Origin: Podarcis raffonei
Taxonomy: Eukaryota > Chordata > Lepidosauria > Squamata > Lacertidae
Assembly (NCBI RefSeq): GCF_027172205.1
Contig: NC_070617.1
Location: forward strand, 1,123,501-1,187,500
Direction: 5' to 3'
Length of the DNA: 64,000 nucleotides
Each line of letters starts with the position of its first letter. The first letter of the stretch is position 1. This document shows positions 11,101-24,600 of the stretch, in pieces. The notes beneath the pieces are model-generated. The model worked only from the letters and a program-made list of their open reading frames with translations, was not told the DNA's origin and made no database searches. The translations under genes and the position numbers were made by a program.

Positions 11101-14100
11101 CATCTCTATTAACTGGAAGACAACATTACCTGCCACGGCTGTTGATCTGTAAGTTTCCATCCTGCTCCACCTGCCATTGCTCTGCAATTTAATTTGGGGA
11201 ACTGCATGGTGTGCAAAGCATGTGCCAAAATATAGATTGCATTGTAGATGCTGTAGCTGTGGGCTGTCATGCTCGTTTCAAAAACAGACCCAGGCAGGCT
11301 CTCAATATTCTCCTCCCCAGTGCAGATTTTGTCATCTTTCTTCTCTGAAGCAGGGTCGGGGAAACCACAATTAAATGCCTCTTCCCAGAAAACCCTGAGA
11401 AAGCCACCTTCTTTTTCCAAGGTAGGCTTTCTCATCTGAATAAATTTCTGGAATCCTGGAAGATCCTTAGAGTGAACTGCAAAGGATAGAGCCCCGTGGA
11501 GGAATGTGATGTCCCAACCTCTTTGAATGGGAAATGAGGTGAAATCCATCTGGGCTGTCATAATCCAGACTTTTGTATTTCCTTGCATTGGCACATCATT
11601 TGTTTCTGCAAGTTTGGGTATCATTCTCATTACCATAATTGTGTGAATTTCACCATGTACAACCACAACATTGGCAGTGCTTCCCACAATAATGCTGATT
11701 GTTTTTGAACCTTCTTCCACCATTTCTTCAAACTCTCCAGAAGATGTAACCTCAGGGAAACTTTCTATGAAATCAAAGCAGATACCCTTCTGGGCAAACA
11801 TGGGGAGAACATTTTGTACAAATCTCTCTCCAGTGTCACCAAGGAGAAAAAGCACACCGATCCACATCCAGCGGAAATGCAGCAGTAACTGGAGGATCCC
11901 CTCGTATTGCTGAGCCCCATCTGGGAATATCCAGTGGGTGAAAAGGGCTTGAATGTCATCATTCGTCACAGGAGAAGAGCCATAGATGAGCTGAAGAGGG
12001 TCATTGTTAAAATCAAGGGAGGAAAGGTGATAACAAATGATGATATCAAAACACCAGTTAGACTCAAAAGCAGATTTCAACATATTAACCAGGGGGATTC
12101 AGCTTTTTGTTTACAGTGGTACCTCGGGCTACAAACGCTTCCAGTCACACGTTTTACCTTGTGGGCTTATAGCCGAATAAAGTATTATCTATCTTCCAGT
12201 CACAAACTCTGCTAACCTGGAAGTAGTACCTTGGGTTGCAAGCTTTGCCCCGGGATGAGAATGGCAATCATGCGCCAGCAGTGCGCCTGCAGTGGGAGGC
12301 CCCATTAGCTAAAGCGCCCCTCAGGTTAAGAACAGTTTTGGGTTAAGAACGGACCTCCGGAACGATTTAAGTTCGTAACCCGAGGTACCACTGTATATCT
12401 CTTAATTTATAATCTGCAATTTGGGGAAATATTAAGGTATTAAAGTATTTTCATCAAATAGAAGTATTATGCAGTTATGTTTACGGCAGAATTTGCTGTC
12501 TTTCATATGTAAAGGAGGAGAAAGGAAATAACAGGTAAATGGCTACCAAGACAGCGAGTCAGCAAGGCGGTGGAGCACCCTGAGGAAAATGTTTATAGCT
12601 AGAGAAAGGAGCCCCTGAGCTTAGATAGCATGGCATTGTGTAGAGTAGTGTAAGAGTTTTCAGTCAAGAGTTAACTGGAGGGCTAAGTTTGATGAAGGAG
12701 AAGTAGAGTTGTGAGGATACTTTATCTCCTGATACATCTTTTGTCTTACCAACTTTATTCTGCAAAATAAATCTTCCTTATTTGTTCAACTTCTGCCTGA
12801 AGTTGACCATTACCTCACACACGCTAGATAACCTGTGGTGGTTATAGAGTTTTACAGAGGGGGGTCTGCTTCAGAAGGATTCAAATATCACTTATTTCTG
12901 TTGATTTGGAATGTTATAGTTATCTTGGGAAATATATAAGTGATCTTTCAGCAGGCATAGCAAACATACAGTTGTGCTACCACAGGCAGCAGACGTTTTG
13001 TTGCAGTCCTGCACAGGAGTAAAGTGTCCAATGAGGAATTCTTCCACTTGAGATTTTCAGGAGGAGTGGAACTGAAGCAGACATATTTTCCACAACCTGC
13101 ATTTTTGGTTGAAAAATACCAACCTATGCCCACTATTTGCCAATCCCTTGATATTTTGTTCTTCAGTTAGCAGAATGCAACCCAATGAGACTAGTCAGAA
13201 ACAACTATAAATGGCTTTCATTGATGACCCATGTTGTATGCAGACCTCTTACTCTTGGCATCTTGTACATGGACAGGATGGTTGACATGTGGAGACATAA
13301 ATCAGGTTTTGGTCCCCCAATCACAGCCTTTGGAGTCTCCTGAGCATCACACTTGTAGTTGGGGAGGAGTCTTTCTTGGCTAGAGAGAAGTTCCATGGAG
13401 GCTTGGTAGGTCCAGCTTGGACTGAAATGGCTGTTATAGATGTGGAAACCCAGAGAGATATTGGGCAATATTTTGGGATTTTCATTTATCTCTTTCACAG
13501 CAAATGCCAAAGCCAGGATATGCTGGTACAGTTGTGTCATTGGTCTGTATGGAGAGCGACATAGTGCATAACAATTCACATTCACAAACCTAGAAAGTGT
13601 ATGGATATATTGAAACACAAACCTAGATGTTTTGCACTCCCTGAACATCTAACTCCTGCCACGTCACAGGCGGCCTGGCCCTGATTGCTACTATTTCTGT
13701 TCTACGGAGGAGGAGGAGAAAGTCTGGTTACCAAAAGATTATAATAAAATCACCTCTAAGTTTGAATGAATTACCATTTGGCTTTGATTAAAGTCAAATA
13801 TTAAATAAGAAATCCTTCGCTCACCATGGTAAATGAGCGGAAAGTCTTAACGACGTGAATGGGGATGTTACCTTTTTTGCTGCCTTGCAACTTTTTTTAG
13901 AAAAACTGACCACTGGTATAAGCCTACCGTATAAGAAGAAAAAGGTTATCACACACTGCAGAAGTGGGTTTGTGTTTTCAGGTCTGCCCCCATCTCTCAG
14001 AACTTCGTGGAAGGAAAAAGGTGGTAGGAATCATCATACACCTGTGGCCAATATTGTGAAAACATTTTGGAAAATATGTATGGATCTCTGGCTCATAACA

Positions 14101-16227
14101 TCAGTATTATTTAGATTAATACCATAATAATCAAGCCCTTCAAGATCCTATTAAGCTGAATTGCTATCGAGGCATCTCTTTATTAGCTGCGGCCGGCAAA
14201 ATTCTTGCAAGGATCTTAGGAAACTGTCTCCTAACAATATCCAAGGCTACCCTTCCTGAACCCAAAATGGTTTTTGACTTTCTAGGGGGACAGTGGACAT
14301 GATTTTCACCACTTGACAGCTACAAGAAAAATTCAGAGAGCAAAACCAACCCCTGTATATGGCGTTTATTGACCTGACTAAGGCCTTTGACACTGTGAAT
14401 CGTAATGCCCTAGGGACTGTCCTTCTGAAAATTGGCTGCCCAGATGAATTTGTGAACATCATTCATCTCCTCCATGATTATTTGACTGCAACAATTGCAG
14501 ATAACCATGGCTCTCAAAGTGAACCATTCACAGTGGGATCAGGTGTTAAACAGGATTGCGTTATTGCCCCAACTCTATTATTTCCATTGCCTTGATCCTA
14601 CATGTACAATATCCAAAAAACCAAAGTGCTTCACCGACAAGAACAAAACAACCTCTATGTACCGTCACAAATCCAACTCAATGGTATAAGGTTGGAAAGT
14701 GTTGATCACTTCTCCTACCTGGGCAGTTATCTTTCCACAAGGGCTGAAATTGATGCCATAATCCTGCACTGTCTAAGGTCTGCAAGTGTGCTTTCTCCTG
14801 CAGGGTGTTTGAGGACTGGGACATTCGCACAGAGAACAAAATGCTTGTTTACAAAGCAATTGTACTACCAGCCTCACTTTATTCTTGTGAAACAGGGACC
14901 ACTTATACATGGCATCTCCAATTCCTCGAAAGATTCCATCAACGGTGTCTCTGAAATTTTCTACACATCGCTTGGGAAGACAGGCAAACTAAGGTCAGTG
15001 TACTGGGTGAAGCAAAGATCACCAGTATCGAAGAAATGATTCTTCAAAAGCAACTTTGTTGGACAGGTCATTTTGCCTGATTATCGTCTTCCAAAGCAAC
15101 TACTCTACTCCAAACTTTAATATGAAAAGCACCATGCTGGTGGTGAACAAAAGAGGTTTAAAAACTCCCTTAAGGCCAATCTAAAAAAAATGTAGTATAA
15201 ACACAGACAATTGGGAAATGCTGGCTGGGAGAAGAACTTTTACCAAAGGTGTAAAGGACTTTGAAGACACCTGAACTCAGGATGGAAGTGAGGAAGGCAT
15301 ATTTGGCAAACCCTCACTGTGACCAACTCCCGCCTGGAAATCTAGGTCCTCACTATGGAAGGACATGTGGATCCAGAATTGGTCTCCACAGTCACATACG
15401 GACTCACTGTTAAAACCATCTTCATGGAAGACAAATTTTACTCAGCTACAAGTGATCACCAAAGCAAGCAAATAGCCATACAAAAAGTTATGCACAGAAA
15501 ACCATGATAAGGGTATTTCATAACTTTTCACCATTTATGTTAGCGTAGAAACTTTTTGCTGCAATTGGAGCTCTACGGTGGCATCCCATGGAGTAAACCA
15601 AGTATTTTAAATCACCAGGTGTTTTAATGTGAAACCAAGATTGTTTCTAAAAATTGTGCTTTATTCCTTTGTTGCTTCTGACTAAAAGTTTAATCAGCTC
15701 CACAGATATTCTGTTGGATTCAGGTCAGGGCTATTCAGCACAGTTTTGGGCATTATATTCTGCATTAGATTATCTTTCTAATGATATACTGCAGAAGTTC
15801 ATTCTAATGGTATACTGTTCTTACGAGCCGCCAAACCTTAGAAATACAGCTTTTCCTAAAGTTTTCCACAAATTTGGCCACTAGTGTAATGAGCATCACC
15901 TTCATCATATGTCAAATGCAGAAATATATTCATTACAGATATATAATACGGTATTAAAGCAGACACAGACCCACAGACACACACAGACACACAGACACAC
16001 ACACTTCCTTACAGAATGTCATCAAATAGTTCAGGTGTAGGAGGTTCATCGAAGGCTATGCTTGAAGTTATATAGATTTGAGACATAATGCCAGCAATAA
16101 GAACATCTCCAGACTGGAAATATTTGTGAAGAATAGGAAGAGGGTCACGGATGGAACACGGAGCAACAGCAGCCTTGCACTCATCTGGAGGAAGCAGCAC
16201 TGACGCCAACATCATGGAAAGTACCAT
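8180..16227 (-). CDS. V2R gene B: type I vomeronasal type 2 receptor, complete open frame
   Basis: Exons: 1 16013-16227; 2 13253-13544; 3 11130-11990; 4 10096-10323; 5 9222-9348; 6 8180-9081. They total 2625 bp, predicting 874 aa, a usual V2R length. The start at 16227 ([12 protein letters not shown] signal) was chosen because in-frame sequence upstream suffers a 66 bp deletion relative to paralogue D, as expected of a 5' UTR. Exons 2-3 form the ligand-binding Venus flytrap ([27 protein letters not shown]). Exon 5 is the cysteine-rich link ([21 protein letters not shown]). Exon 6 has seven hydrophobic helices, the first near residues 609-633, with the V2R signatures [12 protein letters not shown] and [19 protein letters not shown]. 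All junctions fit GT/AG and phases 2,0,0,0,1. No stop was seen, so the gene is probably functional. Paired with C in the first cassette. Confidence 0.93.
9655..9925 (-). mobile_element. Tc1-like DNA transposon relic in intron 4 of B
   Basis: Homologous to the relics at 27855-28409 (D) and 51331-51873 (F). It keeps one terminal repeat and part of the transposase helix-turn-helix region. The B copy lost its right part together with about 1 kb of intron. Confidence 0.6.
12114..12393. mobile_element. Tigger/pogo-like MITE, intron 2 of B
   Basis: Inverted ends cagtggtacctcggg / cccgaggtaccactg, TA on both sides (12112-12113, 12394-12395), no coding region. The paralogue in D is at 33431-33655 in the same place, so the insertion predates the duplication. 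Confidence 0.8.
14125..15475 (+). mobile_element. Non-LTR retrotransposon (endonuclease/RT type), broken, in intron 1 of B
   Basis: The plus strand shows RT-like blocks: [18 protein letters not shown], then [14 protein letters not shown] and a [12 protein letters not shown] motif (active-site neighbourhood), then a C-terminal region with SYLGSYLST. It is antisense to gene B. D (38530-39505) and F (57540-58380) hold shorter versions at the same intron position. Several stops and frameshifts. The clade is uncertain (I/Ingi/Vingi-like is my best guess). Confidence 0.75.
15960..16010. repeat. CA-rich simple repeat next to the exon 1 donor of B
   Basis: (CACAGA)/(CA) run ending directly before the exon 1 donor. 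D has a short (CA)n and F a long one (58876-58914) at the same place, so this microsatellite is shared but its length differs. Confidence 0.85.
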
Positions 16228-16750
16228 CCTGCACAGAGCATGGTAGGAGCAAGAGGAATTTTGTAGGCGACAATTCATCTCTTTGCACATTGTCATCTGA
16301 GTGATGCTGAGCAGCAAAGTCTCACTGGGATGGTTACGAAAGCCAGATTTTTGCAGGAAAAAGAATTATTGATCAGTCTGACAGAGCCCTTGGTGTAAGG
16401 CCAAGCTCTGAACATCACAGGAGATATTAATAGTATCTCCCAGACTTGATTCATAGTTTTCATGCAGCTACTGGAACTCCCCAGAGAGTCAATGGAATAA
16501 TCATGATTTCTTTCATGATTACAGGAGACTTAATCAGCTTCTTAGGGATTTAGGTTGGGGGAGCATGTTTATCACATCACAGCCAAAGTCTCAGCTGGTC
16601 CCCTTAGTAGGGAGAGCAATAAGAGTTTATGGAGAGTCAGAATAAAAGAGAAAACTACATAATAAGAAAATATAAAGTAAAAGAATAACTGCTTTTCAGC
16701 TTTCCATTACATTAACTAACACCATATGGACAGACCATAAATTACAGTAG

Positions 16751-16940
16751 AGAGCCAGTGTGTTATAATGGTTAGAGTGTTGGACTAGGACATGGGAGAC
16801 CAGGGTTCGAATCCCCACTTAGCCATGAAGCTCACTGGGTGACCTTGGGAAGATCACAGCCTCTTAGCCTAACCTCCCTCAGAGCTGTGAGGGTGAAATG
16901 GGAGGAGGAGAACCATGGTATATAAATGTAATAAATAGAC
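16751..16940 (+). mobile_element. tRNA-derived SINE with MIR/L2-like body
   Basis: The head reads agagccagtgtgttataatg, with a B-box ggttcgaatcc and the body phrase 'ctgggtgaccttggg'. Truncated relatives sit upstream of exon 1 of D (about 40817-40868) and F (about 59825-59878), which dates it before the cassette duplication. Confidence 0.75.
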
Positions 16941-17058
16941 AAATATACAGTAATCAAGTTTAGATTTAGAAATCTGTGAATTCAGTGATTTAGAATCTTT
17001 CTCTATGAGCTTTAAAATGCTTTAAACACTCCTATAACAATCAGTTCTGACCAAGTTA

Positions 17059-17298
17059 CAGTGGAACCTCTGGTTACGTAACATCCTCCTTGTGAACACT
17101 TCAGGTTACAAGCTCCGCTATCCGGAAGTAGGTGCCCCTGGTAGTGAATTTTCCCCAGGATGTGAGATGAAGTCGCGTGCTGGCGGTGCATGCGCAGCGG
17201 GAGGCCCCATTAGCAAAAGTGCGCCTCATTTTAAGAACGGTTTCAGGACAAGAATGGACCTCCGGAATGAATTAAGTTCGTAACCAGAGGAGCCACTG
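17059..17298. mobile_element. Tigger/pogo-like MITE upstream of B
   Basis: Inverted ends cagtggaacctctgg / ccagaggagccactg, with TA on both sides. It is about 190 bp from the MITE position seen in D and F, so it is likely an independent insertion. Confidence 0.75.
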
Positions 17299-17299
17299 T

Positions 17300-18090
17300 A
17301 TGTCTAAAGGCGGAATACTATAGTATTCTTCATGTCATGAATATTCTTAATTCTACTTTCTTGTGCTAAAAATTGTAGGTTGTGACATATGTGGGCCATA
17401 GGTGACATGGGGATGGGGCAGCATACCTCTCCATCATCCAAGATCACAGAGACACCAGAGAACCCATTTTCCCCACATGAATGATCAGCTGCTCATTGGG
17501 CCTGAAACTCAGCAAACATGGTGCTCTGCAAGCCCCTGCTATCAGCTGATCTTTGGGGCCGCACGGTGCTACATATGGAGCTATGCAAGGCCCCCCCAAG
17601 AGCTGTTTGTTGGGGTTTCCATAGCTTCATGAACACAAATTGCAAGCCTGAACTATCAGAACATCATCAGCACTTGTAAAGCACTTTGCATGGGGTTTTG
17701 TAGGTTCTCCTGAGAGCTGAAATGTTCTTCAGTCCAGACACTCTATATCTTCCCTACATGGAGAAGATAAACTCAGAGAATCTTTTTAGGCAGAGGGGGA
17801 CCAGTGGGTAACAAATGTCATTCAGCATCTGAATTGGCCATGATGTTCTGCCACGTTATACAGGCTTTTGCAGCTACAGTACACTGTGAGATCAGCAGCC
17901 TTTCCTGATTACATACAATATAGCTTTTACCTAAATATATAAAGTATAGTCTCGGCAGAAGTTACGTGTTTCACACCGATGTTCTCTCCCCATGAAGGGA
18001 TATACCTTTAGCACCCTATGAATGGAAGATCAGTGTATTGACAGGATAACAAATTGACAGAACAACTTTATGGGATTAAAAACTGGTCTC
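17300..18090. other. B-C intergenic sequence
   Basis: No gene is seen. The last 200 bases align with the 3' flanks of E and G. The part before that is unassigned. Confidence 0.5.
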
Positions 18091-18093
18091 AGC

Positions 18094-18099
18094 TTTATT
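18094..18099 (-). terminator. Candidate poly(A) signal of gene C
   Basis: AATAAA on the minus strand within a block conserved downstream of E (41592-41597) and G (60465-60470), where it lies about 140 bp past the stop. In C the distance grows to about 540 bp because of the BovB at 18201-18576. Confidence 0.45.
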
Positions 18100-18200
18100 G
18101 ATTACAGATGTAGGTTGGAGGCTATTTCTGGGAATGAAAAAGGTTAAAAGGATAAGAGTTGAGAAAGACAAGGAATTACTTTGTCTGGTTTTCTTCCAAT

Positions 18201-18576
18201 GTTGTTGTTGTTTAGTCGTTTAGTCGTGTCCGACTCTTCGTGACCCCATGGACCAGAGCACGCCAGGCACCTCTGTCTTTCACTGCCTCCCGCAGTTTGG
18301 ACAGACTCATGTTTGTAGCTTCGAGAACCCTGTCCAACCATCTCGTCCTCTGTCGCCCCCTTCTCCTTGTGCCCTCCATCTTTCCCAGCATCAGTGTCTT
18401 CTCCAGGGAGTCTTCTCTTCTCATGAGGTGGCCAAAGTACTGGAGCCTCAGCTTCACGATCTGTCCTTCCAGTGAGCACTCAGGGCTGATTTCCTTAAGA
18501 ATGGATGCGTTTGATCTTCTTGCAGTCCATGGGACTCTCAAGAGTCTTCTCCAGCACCATAATTCAAAAGCATCAA
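18201..18576 (-). mobile_element. 5'-truncated BovB LINE in the 3' UTR of C
   Basis: The minus strand encodes the BovB RT C-terminus (LRLQYFGHLMRREDSLEKTL, GAWRALVHGVTKSRTRL) and ends in a caacaac tail. It is flanked by the 10 bp repeat ttcttccaat (18191-18200 and 18577-18586). E and G have the uninterrupted site. The visible RT end is still open. Confidence 0.9.
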
Positions 18577-18636
18577 TTCTTCCAATAAACACCAGCAAAC
18601 AATGCAAAAATTAAAACCATCAACACAAGTTCATTC

Positions 18637-21600
18637 CTATTTGCTCCTCAGAATTAAGTGATCTTTGCTGTTCAAGTCGGGCCTCAGAAGAATGATGTAC
18701 AACTTGGGGGCAAAGATACAACCCAGCAAACCTGCGCTGGAGGCCAAGATGCAAAAGACCTCCACAGCCACCATCTGCTTTCCTTTGGTGCTCAGATAAG
18801 AGGGAACAAAGGACAGCCAAACGCTGCAGAACACCAACATGCTGAAGGTGATGAACTTGGCTTCGTTGAAGCTGTCCGGCAACCTCTTGGCCAGGAAAGC
18901 CATAGTGAAGCTGACCATGGCCAGGAATCCCAGATAACCCAGGACAGAATAAAACATCGCAACAGAACCTTCGTTGCATTCCACAATGATTTCCTCCATC
19001 AGAGAGTTCATGTCCACATCTGGGAATGGAGGAGCCGTACAGAGCCAAGCAGCACAAATGCTGGTTTGAACGGAGCAGCAGCCAAGAAGCACAGAGTTTG
19101 TGAGAGATTTCCCCACCCATTTCCTCATCCTGGATCCTGGTTTGGTGGCCATGAAAGCCAGAACCACCGTGATGGTTTTGGCCAAGACACAAGACACAGC
19201 AATGGAGAAGATGATGCCAAAAGCAGCTTGTCGTAAAGAGCAGCTCACTGGGTGAGGCTGGCCAATGAACAGCAAGGAGCAGAGGAAGCAGAGCAAGAGG
19301 GAAAGAAGCAGAGTGTAGGTGAGGTCCCGGTTGTTGGCTTTGACAATGGGAGTGTCCCCATTCCTAGAGAAGACGCCAAGTATCCAAGCTGTGACCAGAG
19401 AAAAGACCAGAGCTAAGGAAGCTAAAAGGAACCCTAAAGGTTCTGCGTAGGAAAGAAAATGTTGGCGTTTGGGGATGCATTGATCTCTGTCCTTGTTTGG
19501 AAATTGGTCATCTTGGCATTGGAAACAATAATCCATATCTTTAAAAAAATAATAATAAAATGATATCGTCTTATCTGGGCTTCCGCCAGAGATCTGAAAC
19601 CACAGCAAAGGTGAACTCTAAAGGTCAAGTGATTGTGGAACGTGCCAATCGCTCCCTGATGGCGCTTTTGGAAAAACAATTAGGAAATGGGGAGAGGTGC
19701 AGGACCCTAGGCAAATATCAGTGTAAATTAAACATTTTGATGCTATCAATTAACCATCTTGCTTTTAATTCAGTTCAGCTTGCACCAGCAGACAGGCATT
19801 TCTGCTAATAGAGAGAAAGAGTTGAAATAGATATTAGGAATATTTTTTTATAATAGGAGATGATGTCTCCTACCTGTCTGATTCGAAATCATCCCATGTG
19901 AACATGAAGCACAATCATAGCAACAAAATGGCATCCCCTCCTTCATTTTTCTGCTGTAGCCTGGCTGGCAGTGATCATTACACAAGGCAAGGGGCAGCAC
20001 CTATTCTTAAAAAGAGGAGAAAATGTAGCTCTCTTGTGCCTTGTGAACAACACAGTTTTAACCAAAGAGAAGAGATCAGTTGACTGGTTGACATTATTCC
20101 AGAAAGGTGTGTTGTATGTGTAAATATAGGGACACGGGTGGCGCTGTGGGTTAAACCACAGAGCCTAGGACTTGCCGATCAGAAGGTCGGTGATTCGAAT
20201 CCCTGTGACAGGGTGAGCTCCCGTTGCTCGGTCCCTGCTCCTGCCAACCTAGCAGTTCGAAAGCACGTCAAAGTGCAAGTAGATAAATAGGTACCGCTCC
20301 AGTGGGAAGGTAAACGGTGTTTCCATGCGCTGCTCTGGTTCACCAGAAGTGGCTTAGTCATGCTGGCCACATGACCCGGAAGCTGTACGCCGGCTCCCTC
20401 GGCCAGTAAAGCGAGATGAGTGCTGCAATCCCAGAGTCGGCCATGACTGGACCTAATGGTTGAGGGTCCCTTTACCTTTATGCGTAAATATATTGTAATG
20501 TAAATATTGGGAGTGAATGAGAAGGGATATTGAATTTTTCATCTTCATAAAGATGGAGGATGGAGAGAGGACAGGGGACTTTGAATTACAGGGAGTCAAC
20601 AGAGAAGGTAAAATAGGAAGCATATATATTAACCTCAGAGAAGCACCACAAGACAATAAATCTTCTTTCAAAACAAATGGGTAGCTTAGCCTCCCCTTGT
20701 CTTCTGAGCTGTAAATCTCACTTGGTTCAGCATGATTTACTCCTACATTCATGTGCAAAGCATTAAAATGTTATACTGAATTCCTATATATCAGGGATGT
20801 GGAACCTTTGGTCCACCAGATGGTATTGGACTGTAACTCTCTTTAGTCTGAAAACCAGCCTGGTCAATGATCAGGGAGGAGGAGAGTTGGAAGCCAACAA
20901 TATTTCATATGCAATACAGTGGAATATATCACCATTATATACTTTTAAAAGAGAATCCTAAAGAAGAAAATATTTACTTCTGACCTCATATTTGATGGTA
21001 AAATAACTTGTTGGAAATGGATTATACTTAAACAATTGCTTATTAATGATAAAGAATGTCTACATTAACTTTATACGATACAATAATCTTTATTGTCATT
21101 GTCCCATACGTATTGCATTGTCCCATATGAATATCTAATTTTTTAAAAAACCATTGGTCCCACCTGATTAAAAAAGCTGTGCCATGTGATGGCTTCCTGA
21201 TCCATGCTGAAGTCTACATTTTGTGAATCTTGTGGAACTATCTTTCCTACTTTTACTCGGGAGAAGGTTTGGTTTGGAAAAGTAACCCAGTTAATAATAT
21301 CAAATCCACCTGCTAGCTCCCCATTCTCATCAAAGGACACTAAGTCACCAGCACTGTTGTTAAAGGAGATACTCCTCAAGAACGAGTGCAGCTAGACAGA
21401 AGAAAACAAAGGCAAGGTTTTAAAAAGGAGAGCTTTTATGGATTATAGAAAGGAGAAAGTATCAATCCATATATTTCACACAATGGAAAGTAGTCCAAAA
21501 CTGTGCAGCCTACAACATTTGGAGCACCCAAGTATTTCTAACAAGTACAGCTGGCCTGCCACTTGCATGAGGGTTCAGCTCTGGGGTCCGTGTGCAAAGG

Positions 21601-24600
21601 CAAAATGGTGCCATGTCAGGAAGCCCTGGAACTGCCCCTCCTGCAAGTTGGGTGTGCAGGGAGAGAGGGAAAACAAAATGGAGAGCAGCTCATGGTGGGT
21701 TTTCCCTGCTCTCTCTCACACACTCTCTCTCTCTGTTTCTGTCTCTGTGTTTATTTACTTTTCCTCAGAAAGAGATGCTTCCACACGTCTTGACAGCCCA
21801 TGTTCCCAGAGAGGCAGGGAAAGGGTACAGAGTGCCATAACTCCTTCAACTACTCCTGCAAATGGAAGGGAAGTACAGGTCCTGTCTTGATTGTGGCTCC
21901 TTCAGCTTGAAGGAAAAGGAAAACAGTTAAGGACTGAAAAGAATGTGGGAATAGTTGCAGAGGAAAGGTAAAAACTTTAAGAGGTTGTGTGTGTATATCT
22001 ATGTCTTTGTGTTTGTGTGTATTCATCCTATGGACTGTGTGTCACCACCCATTAGATTAGCCCCAAGCAATCTTTGTTCTGAACAGGAAATCTTACCTGC
22101 CAAGGTTGCAGTTTTGGAGGATCGAGCCCACCTCTGCCTGCCATCATTCTGCGTTTTGACCTGGATGAGTGCATCTGATGTAAAGTATGTGCAATGGCAT
22201 AAACCGCATTATAGATACTGTAACTTTGGCCAGTCATGGTCATTTCAAAAATATGCCCAGGAAGGCTCTCCAGACTCTCATGGCCAGTGCAGGTCTTTGT
22301 GTTTTCCTTGTGCCCAATGGAAGCAGAAAACAAACAGTTGAATGCCTGTTGCCAAAAAGCCTGGAGGAACCCATCTCCCTTTGGAGAGTTGGGGTTCAGG
22401 GTCTGAAGGAAGTCTTTAAATCCCTGGACTTTCTCTGTGTGAATTGCAAAAGACAAGGCACCACCAAAGACTTGTATATCATAATACCTTTGAATTGTTT
22501 CTGAAGAGAAAGCCCACTGGGCTGTCAAAATCCACACGGTGCCTGTAGACTTCTCTGCAACATCTTCTGCTAATGAAAAGAAATATTGCATCCATTTCAC
22601 AACTGCAATGGTCTGAGGTTCTGCACACAGAACCAATATGTTAACATCTGAGGCCATCAGGAATGAGGACTTGGCCCGAATGCGTTCCAAGAAACTAAAA
22701 TTATCTAGACCCTGAGATAAGGCTGGTAATTTTTCATTGAAAGCTGTACAGACTCCATGCTGGGAAAGCATTGGCACTAAGCTTTGCATAAAGGTCTCTC
22801 CATTTTCATCATCGGATGCCACAATTCCTACCCACGTCCACTGGAAATGTAGCAGTAGCATGACAATCCCTGCATATTGATATTTCTCATTGGGCACCGT
22901 TCGGTAGAATGTCTGGGGCTGCAACTCCGGGCTTCTCCCTGGAGCTAATACACAGTAAGCAATCTGGAGGAAGAAATCAACCCCACAAGAATTGGAGAGT
23001 TAGAACAAATGGTTATGGTTCATCCCAAGTATCTGCTTAAAGAGAAAAACTCATGAGAATTAGTCGACTCCATTTATGGATGCATGTTGAATTCACAAGA
23101 ACATTATGCATATCTCCAGGTGCTGTTGGTTTGGAAGAGGAGCAGGGTTTCTCTGACCTCTTGCAGCTGGCCTTGTGCAGTTTTCTGGGAGCAGGAGGAA
23201 GACTCCTGCTGCTTCATTTGCCCAGTTCCAACCTCCCTGCTGCTTCCCAGTGACACATGGGGGACAAAGTCAGGCAAGTACCAAAGCCCCTCTCCTCCAA
23301 CCACCACTGCAAAACTCCCCCAGATGTTTTTATCAGTTTTTTTATTTCACTTTCTCATAAGAATGAACCAAAGCAAAAGAAAGTATTGAGAACCCAGAAG
23401 ATAACTATTGTACCAGAGACAGAAGAGCTTGACAGCCCCCACACTTACTATACCTGTGGAATCTTGTAGATGCCTAAGACAGTAGCCATGTGGAGAGAGA
23501 TGTCAAAGTCAAGTCCCCCAATAACAGCGATCTTTTGTTCTTTCTTGTCACATTTGAAGTTGGGGACAATCCTTTCTGTGATGGAGAGAAGTTTCAAGGT
23601 GTTCTGATAAGTCATCCTTGCATTTACATAGCTATCATAGACGTGAAACCCAAAGCTCATATTTGGTAGGATATTTGGGTTCTTGTTTATTTCTTTGACA
23701 GCAAACACCAGGGAGAGAGTATTCTGGTAGTTCTTCAGTATTTCTCTAATAAAAGAGTTATACTTTGTGTCAGAGGTATTCTCATCCTCTCCCTCTTAAG
23801 CAAATAGGTAACTTTCTGGCTTTCTCTGGCAAATCCCAAAAGATTAAATAGAAGAAATAAGCAAAAAACAGACAAGCAAACCATATATGCATTGTGACTC
23901 TTGACAGTTCATAGCTGAAACCGAGGAACAATATTCAGTCAGCTTTAAGAATATTGCATCTAAAAAGTGTTTAATTTTGTGCAGAACATTCATATCCTGA
24001 AAGACACATACTGTATGTAAATTAATCTCTTATCTGCAGGTTTACCACTGCTGCCTAAAATTATGGGTCCTCACAGGCGGCTAACAGGCGGCTAGCCTCA
24101 CAGGCGGCCATTCCTCCTGTGCTAATGTTGCAAAGGGGGACTCGATTGCCACATCCTTCTCTTAATTCCTTATTTTCTTTCAGCAACCAACAGACACTCA
24201 CTGGATGAGAAGTTGCCAAGTCAGACATTTTGACTGGAGCCTCTCAGATAGTTAGAGTTTGGTGTAGGTGGTGTGGCTTCCACATCAGGTGGAACAGGAT
24301 ATATTCTTTCTTAGTAACGGAATTTCCATCTTTCCCTCCTTCAAATAAGATTGGAGTTGTACAAAAAATACCGTAGTCAATGTTATTCATACTCAGAGAA
24401 GACCTATTATGATTAATAGATCAGACTAACTTAGGTGTATTAATTTCAGTGGGTCTACTCTGCAAATAAGCCAGATAGATACTACTTTGTTTTGCAAAAA
24501 CAAGTTTGCAAGTTCTCTTTTTATTATCAAATATGGTTTACATTGCAAAGCAGAGAATATAATCTAAAATCTATGATATTCACGTTTCACAGCATATGTG

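Noticed and set aside
18658-19236. 192-codon plus-strand open frame over gene C exon 6, with copies over E (41757-42335) and G
   Set aside because: It is the antisense shadow of a conserved 7TM exon; conservation follows from the V2R frame and the protein resembles nothing.
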